Shown here: positions 49,108-57,285 of the stretch, in pieces
Layout: the number at the start of each line of letters is the position of its first letter
How positions within the stretch are numbered: position 1 is the first letter of the stretch
Source: Kitasatospora terrestris
Lineage (GTDB): Bacteria > Actinomycetota > Actinomycetes > Streptomycetales > Streptomycetaceae
Direction of reading: 5' to 3'
NCBI RefSeq assembly: GCF_039542905.1
Contig: NZ_BAABIS010000001.1
Coordinates: 5,890,001-5,954,000, forward strand
DNA length: 64,000 bases
The notes under the pieces: model-generated
What the model saw: only the letters and a program-made list of their open reading frames with translations
Told to the model about the DNA's origin: nothing
The model's database searches: none
Made by a program: the position numbers and the translations under genes

Positions 49108-49893
49108 TCAGGCCACCGCCGGCTGCTGCTGCCCCTGGGCCGCCTGCCCCTGCGGGGCGTCGCCGCGGGCCTCGCGGCGGGCCATCACCACCAGGCCGAC
49201 CGGGAGCAGCGCGGCGAACAGCCACCACTGGATCGCGTACGCCATGTGCGGGCCGATGTCGGAGTGGTTGGGCTCGCCGAGCGGCACGGGGGTGCCGCCC
49301 GAACCGGCCAGCTCCAGGTAGCCGCCGAGGACCGTCGCGCCGCTCGCCTCCGCCTGCTGCGCGGTGTTGATCAGCTTGAACTGCCGCTCCGGCAGGCCGC
49401 CGCGGTCGCGGATCCCGCTGTTGGCGGTGGTCTCGTCGGCCCGCAGACGCCCGGTGACGGTCACCTCGCCGCCCGGCGGCGCGGGCACCGCCGGGTAGCT
49501 GGCGGCGTCCGCCGCCGACTCCACCCAGCCGCGGTTGACCAGCACCGACCCCTTGCCGTCGGCCAGCCGCAGCGGGGTGACCACGAAGTAGCCGATCGAG
49601 CTGCCGCCCGGCTCGGTGCGCCCGCGGACCACGAACTCGTGCCCGGTGTCGTAGGTGCCGGTCGCCGTCACCGTCCGCCAGGTCTGCCCGGTGGGGACCG
49701 ACCAGCCGGGGGTGGAGAGGGTGTCGAAGGCGACCGGCGCGCTGCCCAGGTTCCGGCCGATCAGCTCGTTGCGCGCCACCCGGGACTCGTGCCGGTGGTA
49801 CTGCCAGAAGCCCAGCCGGACCATGGTCGGGATCAGCAGCAGCGCGACGAGCGCGATGACCGCCCAGCGCGCGGACAGCAGAAATCGGTACAC
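49108..49893 (-). CDS. SURF1-family protein
   Basis: 261-aa protein with the SURF1 layout: an N-terminal helix (WAVIALVALLLIPTMVRLGF then WQYHRHESR, a family signature), an outside domain (VLVNRGWVESAADAASYPAV is the hallmark NRGW region) and a C-terminal helix (YAIQWWLFAALLPVGLVVMA). It assists cytochrome aa3 oxidase assembly. The start is GTG 49893 (MYRFLLSARWAV); an upstream GTG at 49932 would overlap the exonuclease stop. The last 20 residues are Gln/Ala-rich. Confidence 0.92.
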   Translation of the reverse strand: MYRFLLSARWAVIALVALLLIPTMVRLGFWQYHRHESRVARNELIGRNLGSAPVAFDTLSTPGWSVPTGQTWRTVTATGTYDTGHEFVVRGRTEPGGSSIGYFVVTPLRLADGKGSVLVNRGWVESAADAASYPAVPAPPGGEVTVTGRLRADETTANSGIRDRGGLPERQFKLINTAQQAEASGATVLGGYLELAGSGGTPVPLGEPNHSDIGPHMAYAIQWWLFAALLPVGLVVMARREARGDAPQGQAAQGQQQPAVA

Positions 49894-49924
49894 ACCCGGC
49901 ACGCTAGCCGCCCTTACCGACGAT

Positions 49925-50905
49925 CTACGCACCGGGGTGGGGCGCGACCTCGCGCAGCAGCTGCAGGAAGGCGTCCTCGCCCACCACCGGCGTGCCGTAC
50001 TCGCGGGCCTTGCGGGCCTTGCCGCTCCAGCTGCCCGGCTCGTTGGTGACCAGCAGGCTGGTCAGCCGGGAGACCGAACTCGCGATGTGCAGCCCGGCCT
50101 CGATCGCCCGGTCCTCCAGCAGCTCGCGATCGGTCGCGGTGTCGCCGGTGATCGCCACCCGCATGCCCTGCACCAGCGGGTTGCCGTCCCGCCAGCGTCC
50201 GGGGTTCGGGAACGGGCAGGCGGGCCGCTTGCGGCTGGGCCGGTACGAGGACGACCAGGAGCCGCCGCGCGCCGGGGCCGCCGACGGCTCCTCGCCGAGG
50301 TCGGTGACGGCCACGCAGGTGGTCAGCGGCAGCGGGATGCCGCTGCCGCGGGCCAGGTGCAGGCTCGGGCGGAAGATTTCGGCCAGCACCCGGGCGTCGT
50401 CCAGCGCGTTGTGCGCCTGCCGCTGGTGGACGCCGAAGTACGCGGCGAGCGAGGAGAGCTTGCCGTTGGGCAGCGGCAGCCCGAGGTCGCGGGCCAGCAC
50501 CATGGTGCACAGCCGCTGCTCGACCGGGGCGCGCAGGCCGGCCCGGGAGAACTCGCGGGAGATCATGTTCCAGTCGAAGAGCGCGTTGTGGGCGACCATC
50601 ACCCGGCCGCGCAGCCGCTCGGCCAGCTGGTCGGCGACCTCGGGGAAGGTGGGCGCGCCCTCCAGGGCCTCGCTGGTCAGGCCGTGGATCCAGACCGGGC
50701 CCGGGTCGCGCTCCGGGTTGACCAGGGTGTACCAGTGGTCGGTGACCTCGCCGTCGGCGTCCAGCTGGTAGACACCGGCCGAGATGACGCGGTCCGACCG
50801 GCCGAGACCGGTGGTCTCGACGTCGACCACGGCGAAGCCCTGACCGTCCGGGCCGTCGTCGGCGGAGCGCTGCGCCGGGAACGGCGTGGACTGGAACGGG
50901 TGCAT
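49925..50905 (-). CDS. DnaQ-type exonuclease with BRCT domain
   Basis: 326-aa protein: a 3'-5' exonuclease domain of the DNA polymerase III epsilon type (about 22-190) and a C-terminal BRCT-like domain (about 240-320, VQGMRVAITGDTATDRELLE). Catalytic DEDDh residues are visible: Asp/Glu in AVVDVETTGLG, Asp in VAHNALFDWNM, and His/Asp in QAHNALDDARVLAEIF. The start is ATG 50905; a TTG six bases upstream is possible. It ends 31 bases before the SURF1 start on the same strand. It probably acts in DNA repair or editing outside the main replicase. Confidence 0.9.
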   Translation of the reverse strand: MHPFQSTPFPAQRSADDGPDGQGFAVVDVETTGLGRSDRVISAGVYQLDADGEVTDHWYTLVNPERDPGPVWIHGLTSEALEGAPTFPEVADQLAERLRGRVMVAHNALFDWNMISREFSRAGLRAPVEQRLCTMVLARDLGLPLPNGKLSSLAAYFGVHQRQAHNALDDARVLAEIFRPSLHLARGSGIPLPLTTCVAVTDLGEEPSAAPARGGSWSSSYRPSRKRPACPFPNPGRWRDGNPLVQGMRVAITGDTATDRELLEDRAIEAGLHIASSVSRLTSLLVTNEPGSWSGKARKAREYGTPVVGEDAFLQLLREVAPHPGA

Positions 50906-51088
50906 GGCCAACCACTCTAAGGGCGATCAACGACAGCAGCTGCTCCGGATCCCGCCGCGGTGGCGTGCGCCACACCCCGGAATAGAGTGGGCAGCGGAGT
51001 GGTCGTACACCTGGGCGACGTGAAGTCGGCCCCCTTCGAACGCCCGTCACCACCCCCGACGGCACCGAACCACACAGAGGACGTCACC

Positions 51089-52132
51089 ATGCGCGCCACC
51101 GTGATCCACGGCCCCCAGGACATCAGGATCGAGGAGGTGCCCGACCCGCGGATCCAGTACCCGACCGACGCGGTGGTGCGGGTGGTCAACGCCTGCATCT
51201 GCGGCAGCGACCTGTGGGCGTACCGGGGCGTGGCCTCCCGCGAGGCCGGCCAGCGGATCGGGCACGAGTTCCTCGGGGTGGTCGAGCAGGTCGGCTCCGA
51301 GGTGCGCGGCTTCAAGGCCGGCGACTTCGTGGTGGCGCCCTTCGTCTGGTCGGACGGCACCTGCGACTTCTGCCGCGAGGGCCTGCAGACCTCCTGTCCG
51401 CACGGCGGCTTCTGGGGCCAGGTCGGCTCCGACGGCGGCCAGGGCGAGGCGGTCCGGGTGCCGTTCGCGGACGGCACGCTGGTGCAGCTGCCCAAGGACG
51501 CGCAGGGCGACGAGAAGCTGCTGCCCGGCCTGCTGGCGCTCTCCGACGTGATGGCCACCGGGCACCACGCCGCCGTCTCGGCCGGCGTGGCCCCCGGTGC
51601 CACCGTCGCCGTGGTCGGCGACGGCGCGGTCGGCCTGTGCGGCGTGCTCGCCGCGCACCGGCTCGGCGCCGGCCGGATCATCGCGCTCGGCCGGCACGAG
51701 GTCCGCACCGACATCGCCCGCAAGTTCGGCGCCACCGACGTGGTCGCCGAGCGCGGCGAGGAGGCGATTCTGAAGGTCAAGGAGCTGACCGGCGGTCAGG
51801 GCGCGCACGCCGTGCTGGAGGCGGTCGGCACCGAGGAGTCGATGCGCACCGCGATCTCGATCACCCGTGACGGCGGCGCGGTCGGCTACGTGGGCGTCCC
51901 GCACGGCGGCAGCGCCGGCGTGGACATCGGCCAGATGTTCGGCCGCAACGTCCAGCTGCGCGGCGGCGTCGCCCCGGCCCGCGCGTACATCCCGGAGCTG
52001 CTCGCCGACGTGCTCTCCGGCGCCATCGACCCCGGCCTGGTGTTCGACCGCACGGTCCCGCTCGACGGGGTGCCCGAGGGCTACCGGGCGATGGACAACC
52101 GCTCCGCGCTGAAGGTGCGGATCACCTTCTGA
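51089..52132 (+). CDS. Zinc-dependent alcohol dehydrogenase family protein
   Basis: 347-aa medium-chain dehydrogenase. The catalytic zinc ligands are Cys in NACICGSDLWAYRG and His/Glu in RIGHEFLGVV. The structural zinc lobe is reduced (GTCDFCREGLQTSC keeps three cysteines). The nucleotide fold is VAVVGDGAVGLCGVLAAHRL (about 172-191). It resembles the tdh/formaldehyde-dehydrogenase-like group with IALGRHEVRTDIARKFGATD. AGAGGA precedes ATG 51089. The substrate is unknown. A GTGGCG-TG-CGCCAC palindrome lies at 50960-50973 in its upstream region, and a strong terminator follows. Confidence 0.9.
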   Translation: MRATVIHGPQDIRIEEVPDPRIQYPTDAVVRVVNACICGSDLWAYRGVASREAGQRIGHEFLGVVEQVGSEVRGFKAGDFVVAPFVWSDGTCDFCREGLQTSCPHGGFWGQVGSDGGQGEAVRVPFADGTLVQLPKDAQGDEKLLPGLLALSDVMATGHHAAVSAGVAPGATVAVVGDGAVGLCGVLAAHRLGAGRIIALGRHEVRTDIARKFGATDVVAERGEEAILKVKELTGGQGAHAVLEAVGTEESMRTAISITRDGGAVGYVGVPHGGSAGVDIGQMFGRNVQLRGGVAPARAYIPELLADVLSGAIDPGLVFDRTVPLDGVPEGYRAMDNRSALKVRITF

Positions 52133-52144
52133 CGACCGGTCACA

Positions 52145-52174
52145 CGGGCGGCACCGCTCCGGCGGTGCCGCCCG
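52145..52174 (+). terminator. Terminator after the alcohol dehydrogenase
   Basis: A perfect 13-bp stem (CGGGCGGCACCGC, 52145-52157, with 52162-52174) and a 4-base loop start 12 bases after the stop. The remaining 149 bases before the DUF485 gene hold the promoter of the acetate-uptake operon; no strong hexamers were found. Confidence 0.85.
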
Positions 52175-52323
52175 TTGGCATGTTCTGACGGATTTTCGGC
52201 CGGATCGTGCGCGGACCCTTTCCGCGGCGACTTTGTGGATCTAGCATGCAGCCGCAACTGACTGTGACGCCCCTCACGTCCGCTCGTTCCACCCGTAGCA
52301 CCGAAGACGTCAGGAGACACCGC

Positions 52324-52680
52324 GTGGACAGCCCGTCCGAGACCGACTCCGTACCGATCCAACGCATCGAGGAGACGCCCGAGTTCCAGCAGCTGCGCAG
52401 CTCCTTCCGGGGCTTCGCCTTCCCGGTCACCGCAGGGTTCCTGCTCTGGTACCTGCTGTACGTGCTGCTCTCCAGCTACGCGCCCGGCTTCATGGCGACC
52501 AAGGTCTTCGGCCACATCAACGTGGCGCTGGTGCTCGGCCTGCTGCAGTTCGCCTCCACCTTCGCCATCGCCGCCTGGTACGCGCGCTTCGCGGACCGCC
52601 GGCTCGACCCGCCGGCCGCCGACATCCGCGAGCGCTTCTCCGGCGAGACCGTCGTCAGCCCCCGGGAGGCCGCCGAATGA
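52324..52680 (+). CDS. DUF485 membrane protein, partner of ActP
   Basis: 118-aa protein with two membrane helices (FPVTAGFLLWYLLYVLLSSY, about 38-57, and VALVLGLLQFASTFAIAAWY, about 72-91), typical of DUF485 proteins encoded before ActP-type symporters. It starts at GTG 52324 with AGGAG upstream. Its stop overlaps the symporter start (ATGA), indicating a coupled accessory subunit. Confidence 0.93.
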   Translation: MDSPSETDSVPIQRIEETPEFQQLRSSFRGFAFPVTAGFLLWYLLYVLLSSYAPGFMATKVFGHINVALVLGLLQFASTFAIAAWYARFADRRLDPPAADIRERFSGETVVSPREAAE

Positions 52681-54296
52681 CCGCCACCACGCTGCTCGCC
52701 ACCTCGGCGAGCGACCACCGCGGGCTGACCCTCACGCTGTTCGGCGTGTTCGTGCTCGCCACCCTCGGCATCACGGTCTGGGCCGGCCGGCAGACCAAGG
52801 ACGCCGCCGACTTCTACGCCGGCGGCCGCGGCTTCACCGGCTTCCAGAACGGCCTGGCGATCTCCGGCGACTACATGTCCGCCGCGTCCTTCCTCGGCAT
52901 CGCCGGCGCCATCGCGCTGTTCGGCTACGACGGCTTCCTGTACTCGATCGGCTTCCTGGTCGCCTGGCTGGTCGCGCTGCTGCTGATCGCCGAGCCGCTG
53001 CGCAACTCCGGCCGCTACACCATGGCCGACGTGCTGGCCTTCCGGATGCGCCAGCGCCCGGTCCGCACCGCCGCCGGCGTCTCCACCATCGTGGTGTCGA
53101 TCTTCTACCTGCTGGCCCAGATGGTCGGCGCCGGCTCGCTGGTCGCCCTGCTGCTGGGCGTCAGCGGCGAGGGCGCCAAGCGCTGGACCATCGTCGCGGT
53201 CGGCGCGCTGATGGTCATCTACGTGGCCGTCGGCGGCATGAAGGGCACCACCTGGGTGCAGATCGTCAAGGCGGTGCTGCTGATCGCCGGCACCGCGCTG
53301 ATGACCGTCCTGGTGCTCGCCAAGTACGACTTCAACATCTCCAGCCTGCTCGGCGCCGCCGCCGACGCCAGCGGCAAGGGCTCCGCCTTCCTGGAACCCG
53401 GCCTCAAGTACGGCGTCACCGGCACCACCAAGCTGGACTTCATCAGCCTCGCCGTCGCCCTGGTGCTCGGCACCGCCGGCCTGCCGCACATCCTGGTCCG
53501 GTTCTACACCGTGCCCACCGCCAAGGCGGCCCGGAAGTCGGTGCTCTGGGCGATCGGCATCATCGGCGGCTTCTACCTGATGACCCTGGCGCTCGGCTTC
53601 GGCGCCGCCGCCCTGGTCGGCCCGAAGACCATCAAGGCGTCCAACGCGGCCGGCAACACCGCGGCCCCGCTGCTCGCCGAGCAGCTCGGCGGCGGCGCGG
53701 GCTCCACCGGCGGCGCGGTGCTGCTCGCGGTGATCTCCGCGGTCGCCTTCGCCACCATCCTCGCCGTGGTCGCCGGACTCACCCTGGCGTCCTCCGCCTC
53801 CTTCGCCCACGACCTCTACGCCAACGTGATCCGGCGCGGCAAGGCCACCGAGAAGGAGGAGGTGGCCAGCGCCAAGCTGGCCGCGGTCGGGATCGGCGCG
53901 ATCGCCATCGTGCTGTCGCTCTTCGCCGACAAGCTGAACGCCGCGGCCCTGGTCGCGCTGGCCTTCGCGGTCGCCGCCTCGGCCAACCTGCCGACCCTGC
54001 TGTACTCGCTGTTCTGGAAGCGCTTCAACACCACCGGCGCGGTCAGCTCGGTCTACGCGGGCCTGATCACCTCGGTCGCCCTGGTGTTCTTCTCCACGGT
54101 GGTGTCCGGCAAGGCCACCTCGCTCTTCCCGCACAGCGACTTCCACTGGTTCCCGCTGGAGAACCCCGGCCTGGTCTCCATCCCGGTCGGCTTCCTGGCC
54201 GGCTGGATCGGCACCCTGCTGTCCAAGGAGAAGGCCGACCCGGCGAAGTACGCTGAACTGGAGGTCCGCTCGCTGACCGGGCTGGGCGCCCACTGA
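52677..54296 (+). CDS. actP: Cation/acetate symporter (ActP, SSS family)
   Basis: 539-aa sodium:solute symporter with about 13 helices. Characteristic text: WAGRQTKDAADFYAGGRGFT near residues 36-55, GFQNGLAISGDYMSAASFLG, GMKGTTWVQIVKAVLL and GLPHILVRFYTVPTAKAARK. It imports acetate or related short acids with a cation. Overlap with DUF485 and a terminator after it define a two-gene operon. Acetate uptake fits with the ethylmalonyl-CoA genes at the left end of the window, though they are 50 kb apart. Confidence 0.95.
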   Translation: MTATTLLATSASDHRGLTLTLFGVFVLATLGITVWAGRQTKDAADFYAGGRGFTGFQNGLAISGDYMSAASFLGIAGAIALFGYDGFLYSIGFLVAWLVALLLIAEPLRNSGRYTMADVLAFRMRQRPVRTAAGVSTIVVSIFYLLAQMVGAGSLVALLLGVSGEGAKRWTIVAVGALMVIYVAVGGMKGTTWVQIVKAVLLIAGTALMTVLVLAKYDFNISSLLGAAADASGKGSAFLEPGLKYGVTGTTKLDFISLAVALVLGTAGLPHILVRFYTVPTAKAARKSVLWAIGIIGGFYLMTLALGFGAAALVGPKTIKASNAAGNTAAPLLAEQLGGGAGSTGGAVLLAVISAVAFATILAVVAGLTLASSASFAHDLYANVIRRGKATEKEEVASAKLAAVGIGAIAIVLSLFADKLNAAALVALAFAVAASANLPTLLYSLFWKRFNTTGAVSSVYAGLITSVALVFFSTVVSGKATSLFPHSDFHWFPLENPGLVSIPVGFLAGWIGTLLSKEKADPAKYAELEVRSLTGLGAH

Positions 54297-54335
54297 ACGG
54301 ACGGAGCGCGGGGGCTGTCGTACCGCCCCGCTAAG

Positions 54336-54369
54336 CTGGCCCGGCCCGCGATCCGCGCGGCCGGGCCAG
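54336..54369 (+). terminator. Terminator between actP and moaA
   Basis: An 11-bp stem (CTGGCCCGGCC, 54336-54346, with GGCCGGGCCAG, 54359-54369) with GC-rich inner bases lies 40 bases after actP and just upstream of moaA. Confidence 0.6.
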
Positions 54370-54396
54370 TCTGTCGTCGGGAGCAGGGAGCGCCGG

Positions 54397-55386
54397 ATGC
54401 TGTTGGACACCTTCGGCCGGCGCGCCGTCGACCTGCGGGTCTCCCTCACCGACCGCTGCAACCTCCGGTGCACCTACTGCATGCCCGAGGAGGGCCTGCA
54501 GTGGCTGGCCAAGCCCGACCTGCTCACCGACGAGGAGATCGTCCGGCTGGTCTCGATCGCCGTCCGCGACCTGGGCGTGCGGGAGGTCCGCTTCACCGGC
54601 GGCGAGCCGCTGCTGCGGCCCGGACTGGTCGGCATCGTCGACGCCTGCGCCCGGCTGGAGCCCCGCCCCGAGCTCTCGCTGACCAGCAACGGCATCGGGC
54701 TCTCGAAGACCGCCGCCGCCCTGAGGGCCGCCGGGCTCGACCGGGTCAACGTCTCGCTGGACACCCTGGACGCGGAGACCTTCTTCACCCTCACCCGCCG
54801 CCGCCGCCACGAGGACGTGCTGGCCGGCCTGGCCGCCGCCGAGGCCGCCGGGCTCACCCCGGTGAAGCTCAACGCGGTGCTGATGCGCGGGGTCAACGAG
54901 CACGAGGCCGCCGACCTGCTGGAGTGGTGCCTGGAGCACGGGTACGAGCTGCGCTTCATCGAGCAGATGCCGCTGGACGCCCAGCACGGGTGGGACCGCT
55001 CCAGCATGGTCACCGCCGAGGAGATCCTCGCTCTGCTCGGCGAGCGGTTCGCGCTGACGCCCGAGGCCACGGCGGCGCGGGGCGCGGCACCGGCCGAGCG
55101 CTGGCTGGTCGACGGCGGCCCGGGCCGGGTCGGCGTGATCGCCTCGGTCACCCGGCCGTTCTGCCGGGCCTGCGACCGGACCAGGCTCACCGCCGACGGC
55201 CAGGTCCGCGACTGCCTGTTCGCCACCACCGAGACCGACCTGCGCGGCCCGCTGCGGGACGGCGCGAGCGACGCCGAGGTCGGCGAGCTGTGGCGCAAGG
55301 CTATGTGGGGCAAGAAGGCGGGCGCCGGGATCGACAACCCCGAGTTCCACCAGCCGGACCGGCCGATGTCCGCGATCGGCGGCTGA
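54397..55386 (+). CDS. moaA: GTP 3',8-cyclase (molybdenum cofactor biosynthesis)
   Basis: 329-aa radical SAM enzyme that, with MoaC, turns GTP into cyclic pyranopterin monophosphate. The N-terminal cluster motif is DRCNLRCTYCMPEEG (CxxxCxxC, about residues 25-35), followed by VRFTGGEPLLRPG. The C-terminal cluster is in RPFCRACDRTRLTADGQVRD and CLF. It ends in SAIGG, the Gly-Gly tail needed for activity. The TGA stop (55384-55386) is the 3-bp target of the IS5 element that begins at the next base; the protein appears complete and functional. Confidence 0.96.
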   Translation: MLLDTFGRRAVDLRVSLTDRCNLRCTYCMPEEGLQWLAKPDLLTDEEIVRLVSIAVRDLGVREVRFTGGEPLLRPGLVGIVDACARLEPRPELSLTSNGIGLSKTAAALRAAGLDRVNVSLDTLDAETFFTLTRRRRHEDVLAGLAAAEAAGLTPVKLNAVLMRGVNEHEAADLLEWCLEHGYELRFIEQMPLDAQHGWDRSSMVTAEEILALLGERFALTPEATAARGAAPAERWLVDGGPGRVGVIASVTRPFCRACDRTRLTADGQVRDCLFATTETDLRGPLRDGASDAEVGELWRKAMWGKKAGAGIDNPEFHQPDRPMSAIGG

Positions 55387-56379
55387 GAAAGTGTTGGGTA
55401 ATTGATCAACTGCTTGGTGTGATGCCCTGGCGGTGATCTTTGCGGCCACGGTGTCCGTGAAGATCACCGCCATGTGTGTCTGTGCGTGCAAGCCTTCCTA
55501 TTCCTCGTCGTTGACGGATGCCCAGTGGGCGGTGATCGAGCCGCTGCTGCCGGTGCGGGATCCGCGCAGGGCGGGTCGGCCGCTGAAGTTCCCGCGCCGG
55601 CTGGTCGTGGACACGGTGCTGTATGTGCTGGTCAGCGGTTGCGCCTGGCGGTTGGTGCCGCACGATCTGGCCCCGTGGGACGCGGCCTACCGGTGGTTCC
55701 GGGCCTGGACTGCGGACGGCACCTGGAACCGGGTCCACGACACGCTGCGCGAGCGGGTGCGGGTGGCGGACGGGCGGGATCCGCAGCCCTCGGCGGCGGT
55801 GCTGGACTCGCAGTCCGCCCGCAGCCACCAGGGCGGGCAGGCGGTCGGCTACGACGCCGGCAAACGGGTGCGGGGCCGCAAGCGGCACCTGCTGGTGGAC
55901 ACCTGCGGACTGGTGCTGCGGGCGGTGGTGCACTCGGCCTCGGTGCAGGACCGGGCGGGCGCGAAGTTGGTTCTCGCCGGGATCCGGAGCTCGTTTCCGC
56001 AGGTCGGGCTGGTCTGGGTGGACGGCGGATACGTGAACGTGGTCGACGCGGGACTGGTCGGCTGGGCGGCCGAGCACGAAGGGCTGGAGATCGTTGCGGT
56101 GCCGCGCAACGCCGATGTGAAAGGGTTCCAGGTACTGCCCCGCAGGTGGGTGGTCGAGCGGACATTCTCCTGGCTGGGACGGTGCAGACGGTTGGCACGG
56201 GACTACGAGCGCAAGACCGCGCACGCCGAAGCGATGATCAAGGTCGCGATGATCCGGCTCATGGCCGCCCGCCTCGCCGGCGAGGAGATCGAACCGCACG
56301 GTCCCATCGAGACCGAAGCGGCCCGCCGCCTCGCCGACGACCTCAAGAACGAGTAATCATCCGATTACCCAACACTTTC
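55387..56379 (+). mobile_element. Intact IS5-family insertion sequence (IS1031-like)
   Basis: 993-bp element with perfect 16-bp terminal inverted repeats GAAAGTGTTGGGTAAT (55387-55402 and complement 56364-56379). It is flanked by TGA on both sides (55384-55386 and 56380-56382), a 3-bp duplication fitting the TNA targets of the IS1031 group. It carries one intact transposase. The left TGA is the moaA stop codon. Confidence 0.92.
55472..56356 (+). CDS. IS5-family transposase
   Basis: 294-aa DDE transposase in one frame. It shows the DUF4096-like start (SLTDAQWAVIEPLLPV) and AWRLVPHDLAPWDAAYRWFR. The catalytic parts are Asp in AAVLDSQSARSHQGG, Asp in VGLVWVDGGYVNVVDA, and Glu in RRWVVERTFSWLGRCRRLAR with YERK after it. 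The start is ATG 55472; GTG 55433 would add 13 residues and overlaps the left end region. No internal stop or frameshift. Confidence 0.93.
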   Translation: MCVCACKPSYSSSLTDAQWAVIEPLLPVRDPRRAGRPLKFPRRLVVDTVLYVLVSGCAWRLVPHDLAPWDAAYRWFRAWTADGTWNRVHDTLRERVRVADGRDPQPSAAVLDSQSARSHQGGQAVGYDAGKRVRGRKRHLLVDTCGLVLRAVVHSASVQDRAGAKLVLAGIRSSFPQVGLVWVDGGYVNVVDAGLVGWAAEHEGLEIVAVPRNADVKGFQVLPRRWVVERTFSWLGRCRRLARDYERKTAHAEAMIKVAMIRLMAARLAGEEIEPHGPIETEAARRLADDLKNE

Positions 56380-56399
56380 TGAGCCGAGGGCCAGGGGGT

Positions 56400-56657
56400 C
56401 TAGCCCTCGAAGCCGTCGAGCGGGACGGTCTCCTTGAGGAAGCCGCGCACGCCGAGGAACTGGCCGAGGCTCTCGCGGTGCTCCTCGCAGGCGAGCCAGG
56501 TCTTGCGCCGGTCCGGGGTGTGCAGCTTCGGGTTGTTCCAGACCAGGACCCACTGCGCGGGCTGCCGGCAGCCCTTCGCCGAGCAGACCGGGGGGCCGTC
56601 CGGGCCGTCCGCCGGGCCGAAGAGGGGGAGCGAGGGGATGTCCATGCGAGTGATCAT
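56400..56657 (-). CDS. Small conserved actinomycete protein with two Cys pairs
   Basis: 85-aa protein, MITRMDIPSLPLFGPADGPD at the start. It has PVCSAKGCRQPAQWVLVWNN, KTWLACEEHRESLGQFLG and RGFLKETVPLDGF. Cys-x4-Cys and Cys-x2-His spacing suggests a small zinc-ribbon-like fold. I recall this family next to moaA in Streptomyces, sometimes mislabelled acetone carboxylase; its function is unknown. The ATG at 56657 has only a weak ribosome site. The IS5 element ends 20 bases beyond its stop, between it and moaA. Confidence 0.78.
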   Translation of the reverse strand: MITRMDIPSLPLFGPADGPDGPPVCSAKGCRQPAQWVLVWNNPKLHTPDRRKTWLACEEHRESLGQFLGVRGFLKETVPLDGFEG

Positions 56658-56670
56658 ATTCCGGGCATGA

Positions 56671-56708
56671 CGACGCCGGGCAGCCACGGGGGGAGCTGCC
56701 CGGCGTCG
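56671..56708. terminator. Hairpin terminator
   Basis: A perfect 14-bp stem (CGACGCCGGGCAGC, 56671-56684, with 56695-56708) encloses 10 bases. It lies just upstream of the small Cys protein gene and downstream of the DUF3099 gene (both minus strand), so it probably ends the DUF3099 transcript. The AT-richer 56740-56860 stretch beyond it contains no gene that I can support. Confidence 0.65.
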
Positions 56709-56869
56709 GTCTGTCGCTCCGACGGGGGATGCGGAGCGCTAAGGAAGTATGGCACGCCGCGAGGGCCGAGCGGGCGCCGCTTTCATGATTAATTTGAGCT
56801 AGGTTTGAGGTTTCCGCTTGCCATATGCCTGCATAACCGGACATGCCGGGCAGTGCTCTTGAGGGTTGC

Positions 56870-57220
56870 TCAGTCCGAGGTCGAGTTCTCGGGCGCCGCC
56901 CCGCGCCCCCCGGTGCCGCCCGGACCCAGCATCAGCGGGGTCTCCGGGGAGATCGCGAAGGTGCTCGGCAGGCCCGGCGCCCTCTCCCGGCCCGCGTTGG
57001 CGATCAGCACCGCGAAGTACGGCAGCAGTGCGCCGCCGATCAGCGCGGCCACCGCCAGGTAGCGCTGGACGTCCCACAGCACCACGGCCAGGATCACGCA
57101 CACGGTGCGGATCAGCATCGAGATCACGTAGCGCCGCTGGCGCCCCCGGACGTCCTCGGTCAGGCTGCTGCGAGCCCCCGTGATCCGGTGCACCTCAGCG
57201 TTGCCGGTGCGCTTGCCCAT
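56870..57220 (-). CDS. DUF3099 membrane protein
   Basis: 116-aa protein with two helices (YVISMLIRTVCVILAVVLWD, about 31-50, and YLAVAALIGGALLPYFAVLI, about 54-73) and the preceding RITGARSSLTEDVRGRQRR. These are the hallmarks of DUF3099, a conserved actinobacterial membrane protein of unknown function. The C-terminal 40 residues are Gly/Pro-rich. The kptA gene ends 65 bases upstream on the same strand. Confidence 0.87.
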   Translation of the reverse strand: MGKRTGNAEVHRITGARSSLTEDVRGRQRRYVISMLIRTVCVILAVVLWDVQRYLAVAALIGGALLPYFAVLIANAGRERAPGLPSTFAISPETPLMLGPGGTGGRGAAPENSTSD

Positions 57221-57285
57221 GTCCTACCGCCCTCGTCCGTGTCCGCACCCGTCCGCGGGATACGGCCTCTTCACGGTACGCCGCC

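Noticed and set aside
46715..49228. 837-codon minus-strand frame opposite the SpoIIE phosphatase
   Set aside because: Antisense shadow with repetitive Gly/Gln/Val text; the plus-strand domains are unambiguous.
50960..50973. GTGGCG-TG-CGCCAC palindrome as a firm operator
   Set aside because: Perfect but short and GC-rich, about 115 bases before the dehydrogenase start with no neighbouring regulator; noted only in that gene's entry.
55474..56382. 302-codon second frame through the IS5 element
   Set aside because: Overlaps the transposase in another frame and lacks DDE text; no slippery sequence suggests programmed frameshifting.
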